Shown here piece after piece: positions 21,815-28,547 of a stretch of DNA of 33,005 bases. How positions within the stretch are numbered: the stretch's first letter is position 1; every line of letters begins with the position of its first letter. This DNA is from a virus, in the IMG/VR virus record IMGVR_UViG_3300009034_000142, positions 1 to 33,005 of that record. One strand, 5' to 3'. Made by a program: the position numbers and the translations under genes. The notes beneath the pieces are model-generated. The model was not told the origin of the DNA and did no database searches. It saw only the letters and a program-made list of their open reading frames with translations.

Positions 21815-21990
21815 TGAGAGCGTAAGCCAAGATGCCCGTTCAGGATAAGCGGGCTTGGTTATTAAAAATCCTACAATAACTTGTATGATTCCAGTCAAAA
21901 AACTGTATGAATTCATACAATTCACCCCATCCGAGATAGTATCTCGGATCAATGCTCCGCAACGGAGCATTCATAAATAGATATGTCGAT
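21815..21990. other. Hairpin-rich gene-free segment with four inverted repeats
   Basis: Gene-free DNA between the regulator and the RNA-like element. In order: a stem CCAA-(gat)-GCCCG / CGGGC-TTGG (21827-21858), a 16-bp perfect palindrome TGTATGAATTCATACA (21904-21919), ATCCGAGATA-g-TATCTCGGAT (21929-21949) and AATGCTCCG-caa-CGGAGCATT (21951-21971). Arms are perfect in the last three. None is followed by a poly-T run, so ordinary termination is unlikely; they may be operators, processing signals or a cos/pac-like site. Confidence 0.6.
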
Positions 21991-22148
21991 GCCGATTTTC
22001 TGCCCCGATGCTCACGGGGAAAAAGAAAGTAGTATGTCCGCAGGCAAACTCATTATAAGAAGTGCCTGCGGTAGTTGCAACCTACTTTCTAGGAGCCAGA
22101 AATCGGTACTATTACAAGCTGGGAGGGTGTTCGGCCACTCGACCCAGC
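21991..22148 (+). ncRNA. Candidate branched structured RNA upstream of portal
   Basis: A closing helix CCGATTTTCTG (21992-22002) / CAGAAATCGG (22097-22106), 10 pairs with one bulged T, encloses two arms: CCCCG-atgctca-CGGGG (22003-22019) and AGAAAGTAG/CTACTTTCT (22024-22032/22082-22090) crowned by CCGCAGGCA/TGCCTGCGG (22038-22046/22063-22071). A further hairpin follows, GCTGGG/CCCAGC (22118-22123/22143-22148) continued by GGGTG/CACTC around TTCGGC. The last hairpin is flanked by direct repeats TACTATTAC (22107-22115, 22154-22162). Almost every base is in a helix or its loop; it ends 17 bases before the portal ATG. Family unknown. Confidence 0.65.
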
Positions 22149-22165
22149 ATTTCTACTATTACTAA

Positions 22166-23755
22166 ATGCCTAAAAAATTAACTGGTGTTAAAGCACCCTT
22201 CATACCCCAAGGTTCCCCAAAGAGCTTTTTTGGCTCTGCCAACCGAACTTCCTATACCGATCAGATTCAAATAGATTATTCCATTCCATCCTCCTATTAC
22301 GAAAAAGTCAAAAGGATACGTACCCACTATAAGCGTGATCCCCTGTTCAGATTCTTGATTGACAGGACAATCCAATTTGCCACTACACAGTCCGAATTTG
22401 AAATTGGCATTGAGGATACATCGTTCTGGCAGAAGTTAAAGGATAAAATTACTAGGAAGGAAAAACAGAGAAGGAATGAGGAAGATGTCTGGAACCTCTG
22501 GCCCACCAAAATCAATGCCATCATACCCCTTGTACCCAACGGACTAATCCATGTGCAGCGATGGTTCTATAAACATCTTCTCTTAGACGGTATGGTGGTG
22601 CCGGAGTTTAAATGGAATAAAATTCAACTGGGCAGAAAGGAATACAAACTTCCCACACAGATCACCGTGCATAAGCCCACTACCATACAAATTCTTCAAA
22701 AGAATGAATATTTTGGGAGTGAGCAATTGATCAAAAATGTGGGTCGAATCACGAAGCGAACACTGGATAAGGACGGTAATATACATACCGAACAATCTAC
22801 CCAGGACAAATATGAAACCATACATCCTATTGGACAGAGCAAAAATGACCTTGAGGGTTGTTGTATCCGTTTCAACTGGACACCCGGGGATCTTTCTGAT
22901 GCGGATTTAGGCATAAAAAAATCCAACTCCGCTGACAATAATTATCCCGACATCCCCTTTATTGATCTGCTTCCCGTGCTTATTCTCAGGGAGGCCTTAT
23001 TTGCCTCAGACCTTTCCATACTGAATGGGGTTATTGAGTATTTAATGCTTTGGAAATTAGGAGACAAAGATAACCCTCCCGAGCCAGCCAAAAGGGATCC
23101 AACTTCCGGTCAGGTCATACAGGGCAAGGAAGGGGATATTTATTGGTTTAAAAAGGCAATTGAGGGACAACTTGCCAATGTCATGCAACTTTTTGTGGAT
23201 TATCGTGTTAATCTGGAAATCAAGACCCCACCCGTGGAAACATTAATTAATAGAGATAAATACATTCCTTCCACAGTAGAAATATTGCATAGGTTCGGGA
23301 TATTTGGGCTTTTGGAGCAGGCCGATGACGAGGTGTGGGAATTTAACATTGCCAATTTCGAGGAATTATTGAAGGATTTAAGGATGTTATGGATTGGATT
23401 TGTGGATCTTCTTAAAGGGGAGATCTTAAAACGCAATCCAGAGCTAACAAATGAGCCGAGACATGTCATGAGTCCGGTTAATACACAGACAACAGAATTT
23501 AAAAATGCCCTTCTCCAACTTCGGAAGTTGGGCCAGATATCATGGGAAAGCACCCTAAAGGGCTTTAATTTGAGCGATAAGGTTGAACAAACAAGGATTG
23601 CCAGAGAACTTTCTACTGGCATTAAAGAAATGCTTGATGAAACCTCGCCCATCCAATTTGCACAACGCACAGTAGATCCTTCGGGCAAGGTTACTGAAAA
23701 CAAAGACAAATCCCCCAAAAGGGGTAGACCAAAAGAAAAACTTGAAAAAGAGTAA
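22166..23755 (+). CDS. Portal protein
   Basis: The 529-residue product has the size and order expected for a portal: SSYYEKVKRIRTHYKRDPLFRFLIDRTIQFA near the N-terminus, a central region with ALFASDLSILNGVIEYL and a charged C-terminal tail (KRGRPKEKLEKE), directly upstream of lysis and head genes. The dodecameric portal is the DNA entry vertex of the capsid. Assignment is by pattern and context. ATG has no obvious ribosome site, but a structured RNA precedes it. Confidence 0.7.
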   Translation: MPKKLTGVKAPFIPQGSPKSFFGSANRTSYTDQIQIDYSIPSSYYEKVKRIRTHYKRDPLFRFLIDRTIQFATTQSEFEIGIEDTSFWQKLKDKITRKEKQRRNEEDVWNLWPTKINAIIPLVPNGLIHVQRWFYKHLLLDGMVVPEFKWNKIQLGRKEYKLPTQITVHKPTTIQILQKNEYFGSEQLIKNVGRITKRTLDKDGNIHTEQSTQDKYETIHPIGQSKNDLEGCCIRFNWTPGDLSDADLGIKKSNSADNNYPDIPFIDLLPVLILREALFASDLSILNGVIEYLMLWKLGDKDNPPEPAKRDPTSGQVIQGKEGDIYWFKKAIEGQLANVMQLFVDYRVNLEIKTPPVETLINRDKYIPSTVEILHRFGIFGLLEQADDEVWEFNIANFEELLKDLRMLWIGFVDLLKGEILKRNPELTNEPRHVMSPVNTQTTEFKNALLQLRKLGQISWESTLKGFNLSDKVEQTRIARELSTGIKEMLDETSPIQFAQRTVDPSGKVTENKDKSPKRGRPKEKLEKE

Positions 23756-25508
23756 AAAAATAATTGTTCTTGATCCTGGTCATGGGGGAGCAGACACGGG
23801 GGCTAGGTTTAAAATGCCTCCGATTTTGGGAATATCTGAAAAACCTGCATTTATATATGAAAAAGATATTGTTTTGAACATTGCCCTACTTTGTCAAAAT
23901 TATATGGAAACTTTGTTCAAGAATGTGGAGGTGTATCTGACTCGATCTGGAGACAACTATCTCAAATTAAACACCCGCACTATAAAGGCAAGAAATTGGG
24001 GGGCCGATGCCTTTGTCAGCGTACACTGTTTTCCGGCTGGTACAGAAATTACTATGGCCGATGGAGTTATAAAACCCATTGAAGATGTTTTGGTAGGAGA
24101 ATATGTGATGAACTCCTCTGGGATGCCGACCAGAGTGAAATCTACATACTCTCGGTACTACTCAGGACCATTGGTCAAAATTAAACCCTATAAAAGTAAT
24201 CTTGAATTGTTGCCTACCCCAGAGCATCCGATAGCTTCGGATTATGGGGGCAGTTCGAAACAATGGGGTTATATTAAAGCGAGAGATCTCAAAAAAACTC
24301 AACGTGTTGCTTTGCCGATTCACTCTTTTACTGTTCCAATTTCGGAAATTGACCTTGCTCAGATCTTAAGGCCTATTTACCATTTTGATGTAGAAGATGA
24401 GCAAATTTGGATAAAAAGAAGTCTATTTACTAAAAAGCCACGCAATAACAAAGCAATTCCAAGATATGTCCATATTGATAATGATTTATTATGGCTCTTG
24501 GGTATCTTTTCTGCTGATGGTTCAAATCAATTGATTAGACATTATGGCAAGATGAGTTTTGGGTTCAACCGAGACAAAGATAGGAACAAAGCTACAAGGT
24601 GTGCAGAAATATTCAAAAAGATATTTGCAATTGATATGGTTCTTAATGATCGAAAAACAGCCCATGTGATTGACGGATACATCCTCTCCTCGGTTGTATG
24701 TCAGTTGTTTGATTATCTGGTTTCTGGCAAAGCCGAGCATCGTCATTTGTCTTCCTTGCTGATGTTATTGCCACAAAAACAACAGCATCATCTGCTTAAT
24801 GGATGGCTTGATGGTGATGGAACAATATATCCAGATAGATTGAAGGGAGATTCAATTTCCCGAAGTATGCTTAACCAGTATTATCAAATTGCCTTGCGAT
24901 GCGGAATGCATCCTAGTTACCAAAAAATTGAATTCACATCGGGTTACGGGAGTACTAAGCCAAACCACAGGCTGTCATGCTCCGCCCACGACTTATGTGG
25001 AGAAACACCAAAAGCGAATGTATTTTATAGACAATATCCAAAAGGGCTTGCGGTAGAACTTAAAGACCTGAGTAGACTTGATTTTGAGGGTGATGTGTAT
25101 AATCTCGAAACTGATACAAAATCTTATGTTGCTAACAAAATTGCAGTCCACAACTGCAATGCTGATCCCGATGAGGATTTTCCAGATATGCCGGAGGCCA
25201 GTGGTGAAGAAATCTGGGTTTATAGCAAAGAAAGTAAGGGTTATGCACTGGCGCAATCAATAGAGAAATATCTTAAAAATATTTTCCCCAAATCTCCATA
25301 TAGGGGCATTAAGGAAAGTAAGAGTCTTTATGTACTCAGGGAAACCGCTATGCCAGCCTGTCTGGTGGAGTGTGGCTTTATAGATGCGGTAAAACGAGGA
25401 GACCTCAGTTATCTTATTTCAGGCGAAGGACAGACCGAGATAGCGGTAGCCATAGCAGATGGCATAACGGATTATTTATTGGAAATGGATGTTCAAAGCC
25501 AAAATTAA
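23742..25508 (+). CDS. N-acetylmuramoyl-L-alanine amidase interrupted by an intein
   Basis: The 588-residue precursor is an Amidase_3 endolysin: IIVLDPGHGGADTGA at the start (zinc ligand H14), E40 as a likely second ligand, VSVH with H95, and VECGFI with catalytic E543. The intein (96-471) sits exactly between H95 and the conserved CNAD; splicing restores SVHCNAD and leaves 212 residues. Thus the unspliced protein should be inactive. The start is TTG at 23742, overlapping the portal end by 14 bases. No signal peptide, so it needs a holin for export. Confidence 0.85.
   Translation: MKKSKKIIVLDPGHGGADTGARFKMPPILGISEKPAFIYEKDIVLNIALLCQNYMETLFKNVEVYLTRSGDNYLKLNTRTIKARNWGADAFVSVHCFPAGTEITMADGVIKPIEDVLVGEYVMNSSGMPTRVKSTYSRYYSGPLVKIKPYKSNLELLPTPEHPIASDYGGSSKQWGYIKARDLKKTQRVALPIHSFTVPISEIDLAQILRPIYHFDVEDEQIWIKRSLFTKKPRNNKAIPRYVHIDNDLLWLLGIFSADGSNQLIRHYGKMSFGFNRDKDRNKATRCAEIFKKIFAIDMVLNDRKTAHVIDGYILSSVVCQLFDYLVSGKAEHRHLSSLLMLLPQKQQHHLLNGWLDGDGTIYPDRLKGDSISRSMLNQYYQIALRCGMHPSYQKIEFTSGYGSTKPNHRLSCSAHDLCGETPKANVFYRQYPKGLAVELKDLSRLDFEGDVYNLETDTKSYVANKIAVHNCNADPDEDFPDMPEASGEEIWVYSKESKGYALAQSIEKYLKNIFPKSPYRGIKESKSLYVLRETAMPACLVECGFIDAVKRGDLSYLISGEGQTEIAVAIADGITDYLLEMDVQSQN
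24027..25154 (+). other. Intein with LAGLIDADG endonuclease in the amidase (376 residues)
   Basis: Starts CFPAGTEITM, has block B TPEHP (T159, H162), two endonuclease motifs (GIFSADGS around D259, GWLDGDG around D357) and ends AVHN before Cys+1. All class 1 splicing residues are intact. It is only loosely similar to the intein at 14035-15303, so the two were probably acquired separately. Insertion at a catalytic motif is typical of inteins. Confidence 0.9.
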
Positions 25509-25677
25509 AAGAGAAAAAAATCAGGGGTTTATCTTTTTATGGATATATCCCCGGAAAATCGGCAAGTTGTATATCTTCAGGATTACATTTTGCAACATAA
25601 GCCTTCGTCTGACTTGGTTTAATAGCCCGAAATTCCAATGGTTTAATAGCTTAGAAATAAAAAGATAGGGAGATTTC
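25509..25677. other. Gene-free 169-bp spacer with 11-bp direct repeat
   Basis: Between amidase and holin-like gene no frame with coding character is seen. GGTTTAATAGC occurs twice (25616-25626, 25640-25650). GGGG and CCCC blocks near 25523-25550 may form a weak hairpin. GATAGGGAG near the end serves as ribosome site of the next gene. I see no clear promoter or terminator. Confidence 0.5.
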
Positions 25678-25887
25678 ATGAATCTTAGGGATCTTATTGT
25701 TGATGAACATGGCAAGCTTTCGCAGACTAAAATATGTTATTGGGCTAGTTTTATCGTTATTATGTATGCCTTTCTAAAAGATCCTTCATTGGATTTTGCT
25801 ATAGTTCTAAGTATATATGCAGGTTTAGGCAGAGTAGCTAGTAAGACCCTCCAGACAAAATATGGTCAAGTTATACCAAATGGTTAA
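25678..25887 (+). CDS. Holin-like small membrane protein
   Basis: A 69-residue protein MNLRDLIVDEHGKLSQTK... with hydrophobic segments about residues 19-33 and 39-53. The N-terminal motif LRDLIVDExGKLS occurs in small phage membrane proteins of the holin type (for example DUF2644-like). Its place right after the amidase supports a pore-forming role in lysis. GGGAG precedes the ATG. Confidence 0.55.
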   Translation: MNLRDLIVDEHGKLSQTKICYWASFIVIMYAFLKDPSLDFAIVLSIYAGLGRVASKTLQTKYGQVIPNG

Positions 25888-26218
25888 TTTCTTTAAGAAA
25901 TTTTGGAAATTCGTGGGTGTGGCCTTTGCCTTTCTGCTCATTCTGTGGGGTGTGTCCAAAGTTAAGAATAAGCAGACCAAAAAGGCCGAGATTGAACAGT
26001 TAAAAAATAAGGCCAGAACCCTTGAGAATATTAGACTGACGGATGAGCAACGCAAAAAAGTTGCCCAGAAGATAGGCAAACTAGACAACGAATTGAGAAA
26101 GATTGATCGGGATATTGAGACAACCGAGGCCAAGAAGAAGGATAGAGCAAAAAAGATTTTAGATATTGAGGATGCCCAAGAAGCTGTGGATGAGCTTCAA
26201 GGGGTATGGGATAAATAG
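25880..26218 (+). CDS. Membrane-anchored coiled-coil protein, i-spanin-like
   Basis: A 112-residue product with an N-terminal transmembrane anchor (about 10-27) and a long coiled coil (KAEIEQLKNKARTLE...DNELRKIDRDIETTEAKK). This layout matches inner-membrane spanins (Rz-like), and it is followed immediately by a lipoprotein gene. ATG 25880 overlaps the holin-like stop; ATG 25862 is an alternative. Function inferred from layout. Confidence 0.5.
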   Translation: MVNFFKKFWKFVGVAFAFLLILWGVSKVKNKQTKKAEIEQLKNKARTLENIRLTDEQRKKVAQKIGKLDNELRKIDRDIETTEAKKKDRAKKILDIEDAQEAVDELQGVWDK

Positions 26219-26721
26219 TGTATCGTTTTTTCCTATCCATAGTTTTAATTTTTACCCTAATTGGGTGTGGCCCAAAACTTATCAAGTATGATCCTAAAGA
26301 GCCACAATCATTGGGAAGAATAGAATCCTATACTTTAGAACTTGAAAACCTGAAGATTGATAAGCCCATTCCTATTTTTCTAACAAGGGATGGACAATTA
26401 ATAGATGCTAAAAATGCAGAAATTATCGGTTATCTCATAAAAGAACATAACAAGATAACTGCCAAGATTCTTCAAGGAAATGAGTACCGGAAGATAATTG
26501 ATTTATTGGTTAAAAAAATTAATGTGCAAATAGAGATAATAAATAGCACCCGTGAGTTTGTGGAACTTGAGCAGGTTCAAAAGGAAGCATATCGGAAATT
26601 ATGGATTGATAGTCAGAACATGGTCATCACATTAGAACACCAGAGAAAATGGGATGATATCATCCATAAGGCCACGACTATTCTGATGGCCATAGGGATG
26701 ATAGCTATAGGAGTATTGTAA
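26218..26721 (+). CDS. Lipoprotein with C-terminal membrane segment, u-spanin-like
   Basis: The 167-residue protein starts with GTG 26218 and has a lipoprotein signal (hydrophobic stretch, then LIGC, C17). A periplasmic part with helices follows, and the last 18 residues are hydrophobic (ATTILMAIGMIAIGVL). An outer-membrane lipid anchor plus an inner-membrane C-terminal segment is the arrangement of unimolecular spanins. That would link outer and inner membranes for the last lysis step and implies a Gram-negative type host. Confidence 0.55.
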   Translation: MYRFFLSIVLIFTLIGCGPKLIKYDPKEPQSLGRIESYTLELENLKIDKPIPIFLTRDGQLIDAKNAEIIGYLIKEHNKITAKILQGNEYRKIIDLLVKKINVQIEIINSTREFVELEQVQKEAYRKLWIDSQNMVITLEHQRKWDDIIHKATTILMAIGMIAIGVL

Positions 26722-26964
26722 ATGGACCCAATAATCCAACAGATTTTGGAACATGTAGCAAAGATTAATGATGAGCTAGGTGGTGTACAGAAAGAGATGG
26801 GAAACATTAAGGCAGATGTTGCAGTCCTAAAAGCCCAAATTAATGAAATCATTTGGTTACTTAGGGCATTGGGAAGTGCAGTTCTACTTTGGTTTATAAC
26901 ACGCCTTGGCTCGGTAACACGTTTTTTTAAAAATCTAAATTTAAACAATTCTTCTCAGGTATAA
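26722..26964 (+). CDS. XhlA-like hemolysin/holin-associated protein
   Basis: An 80-residue protein: heptad helix (INDELGGVQKEMGNIKADVAVLKAQINEI), then one membrane segment (about 44-62), then a basic tail. This is the pattern of XhlA-type cell-surface or lysis proteins. It directly follows the spanin-like gene (adjacent stop and start). A second membrane component of the lysis cassette. Confidence 0.5.
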   Translation: MDPIIQQILEHVAKINDELGGVQKEMGNIKADVAVLKAQINEIIWLLRALGSAVLLWFITRLGSVTRFFKNLNLNNSSQV

Positions 26965-27000
26965 CTAAAATTCGCTTGGGAGGAGAAGGAGAGAAAAGAA

Positions 27001-28107
27001 ATGCCAAGACCACATAGTAATTTAGAACCCAGAAAGGATCCTTTTGAGATTAAAGTAAGAAGCCATCTCAGAATTAAACCCGTTTCTGGTGGTGTAAGGA
27101 TTTATGAGGATGGTGCGACTACAGACTACATTGAGATCAAGCATGATGGGACAGATTTTAAACTTACCCTTAATGCAGGCGCCGTGAAGCTTCTTCCAAA
27201 GTCTGGTGGAGTGATAGTTTTCGAGGATAATGGCACAGCCGATTATATTACCATTAAAGATACCGGAAGTGCTGCCTCTATAGAAACAAGTGCCAATGCC
27301 CTGAGTATTAAAGTTGGTGCCAATACTGTAGATATCCAGCCCAAGTCTGGTGGAGTGATTATTTATGAGGATGGTGCTGTTGTCGACAAAATTACCATCC
27401 AGCATGATGGTACGGATGCCAAGATTTCATGGAATGCTGGTGCAGGGAAATTCTATCCTACCTCGGGCGGTGTGGTTATCTTTGAGGACGGTGGAACTGC
27501 TGATAAAATTACCATTCAGGATACAGGCACCGCGGCTGCTATCACGGCAAGTGCCAATCCATTGACTGTGGAATCAAAAGGTAAACTCACCCTCAAACCA
27601 GATTCTACTTCTAAGGAAGTAGTAGTTGGTGCTGGCGTGGACGGCGATCTTTTTGGTTTTAATGACACCGAGAATATGGTCCAGGAAATCAAAATCAAAA
27701 AGACCATTGATATGGGAACCGCAGCAGATGCCTTTACGGTATATACCGTTCCGACTGGCAAGACCCTTTTGCCCCTATGTGTTCAGGTCAGGTGTGATAC
27801 CGATATCACAGCTACCGACAACAAGTATATGGGTGTGGGAGTAGATGGAGCTAACAGAAGGAGAGATTTTGGAATTTCAGCAGCAGCCGCATCTAGCAAG
27901 TTTGCAAAGAATGTCAAAATTACATTCTTCAATTCTCCCGAGAATACAAGCCAGGTAGTTGTTGCAGCCGAGGTAATTAGCCTTATTTCATGTACCGATA
28001 CTACAGATGCCACAGCCAAGGATGCAGCCACCATGGGTGGAACTGGCGAACAATGCACCGTGATTATAACTGGATGGTTAGTTAAGGCCCTAGAAGACGC
28101 AGCTTAA
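27001..28107 (+). CDS. Repeat-containing structural protein (head or tail fibre-like)
   Basis: A 368-residue protein with four beta-rich repeats of about 40 residues starting SGGV(R/I/V)(I/V)(Y/F)ED. Repeats 1 and 3 share HDGTD and NAGA; repeats 2 and 4 share DTG(S/T)AA and TADxITI, so the unit duplicated is an A-B pair. The C-terminal 150 residues form a distinct domain. Such proteins decorate phage heads or form fibres. A good AGGAGAAGGAG precedes the ATG. Virion role is inferred from context. Confidence 0.6.
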   Translation: MPRPHSNLEPRKDPFEIKVRSHLRIKPVSGGVRIYEDGATTDYIEIKHDGTDFKLTLNAGAVKLLPKSGGVIVFEDNGTADYITIKDTGSAASIETSANALSIKVGANTVDIQPKSGGVIIYEDGAVVDKITIQHDGTDAKISWNAGAGKFYPTSGGVVIFEDGGTADKITIQDTGTAAAITASANPLTVESKGKLTLKPDSTSKEVVVGAGVDGDLFGFNDTENMVQEIKIKKTIDMGTAADAFTVYTVPTGKTLLPLCVQVRCDTDITATDNKYMGVGVDGANRRRDFGISAAAASSKFAKNVKITFFNSPENTSQVVVAAEVISLISCTDTTDATAKDAATMGGTGEQCTVIITGWLVKALEDAA

Positions 28108-28139
28108 TAGTGCGTAATTAATGAACAAAGTGTTTGTAA

Positions 28140-28394
28140 ATGAATCGAATAGTCTGGCAGTGCCGTGGATGTAAACATGTCATATCCACGGCCTGTCAAG
28201 CCATATCTTATTGTGAGATTTATGCCTATCCATTGAGTAGGTGGCGATTGGGAAAGTGTCCCATGGCGACTCACATTGAGATTAAATCACAAAAAGGCAA
28301 ATTTATGAACCCGTTAAAGGCATCTAAGAGAAAGGCTAAGATAAGCAAGAAGCAACAAGAGGCTTATTCGAGAATAGGGAGTGGGCAGAAATAA
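28140..28394 (+). CDS. Small Cys-rich basic protein
   Basis: An 84-residue product with CRGCKH, CQAISYC and GKCP, a possible zinc site, and a lysine-rich C-terminal half. No clear ribosome site. Lies between structural genes; no family recognised. Confidence 0.5.
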   Translation: MNRIVWQCRGCKHVISTACQAISYCEIYAYPLSRWRLGKCPMATHIEIKSQKGKFMNPLKASKRKAKISKKQQEAYSRIGSGQK

Positions 28395-28545
28395 AACAAT
28401 ACGATTAGAACTAGCCCATAACTTTCGGCTGGTAATTCTACCACCAATTGAAGAATCAAAAAAGGGTTTAAATACTGGGGATAACCAAAAGAAATTGCTT
28501 TCACTTATCAGGGAATCCTCAGAATTGGTTAAGAAGAAGAGGTAA
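28381..28545 (+). CDS. Small hypothetical protein starting with GTG
   Basis: A 54-residue frame from GTG 28381 (GRNKTIRLELAHNFRLVILPP...) overlapping the previous stop and ending three bases before the next ATG. AGGGA sits directly before the GTG, so the ribosome site is poor. The absence of other frames and the coding-like composition support it moderately. Confidence 0.4.
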   Translation: MGRNKTIRLELAHNFRLVILPPIEESKKGLNTGDNQKKLLSLIRESSELVKKKR

Positions 28546-28547
28546 TC

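Noticed and set aside
21827-21858. Terminator after the sigma-like gene
   Set aside because: The stem is present but it has a 3-base bulge and is followed by TTATTAAAAATC rather than a T-run; listed only as a hairpin.
21983-22165. Open frame of 60 codons before the portal
   Set aside because: Its codons follow the perfect stems of the structured RNA; the peptide has no coding character and there is no ribosome site.
23200-23718. 172-codon frame on the minus strand
   Set aside because: It is antisense to the portal coding sequence and its product looks like no known protein; all other long minus-strand frames are likewise shadows of + strand genes.
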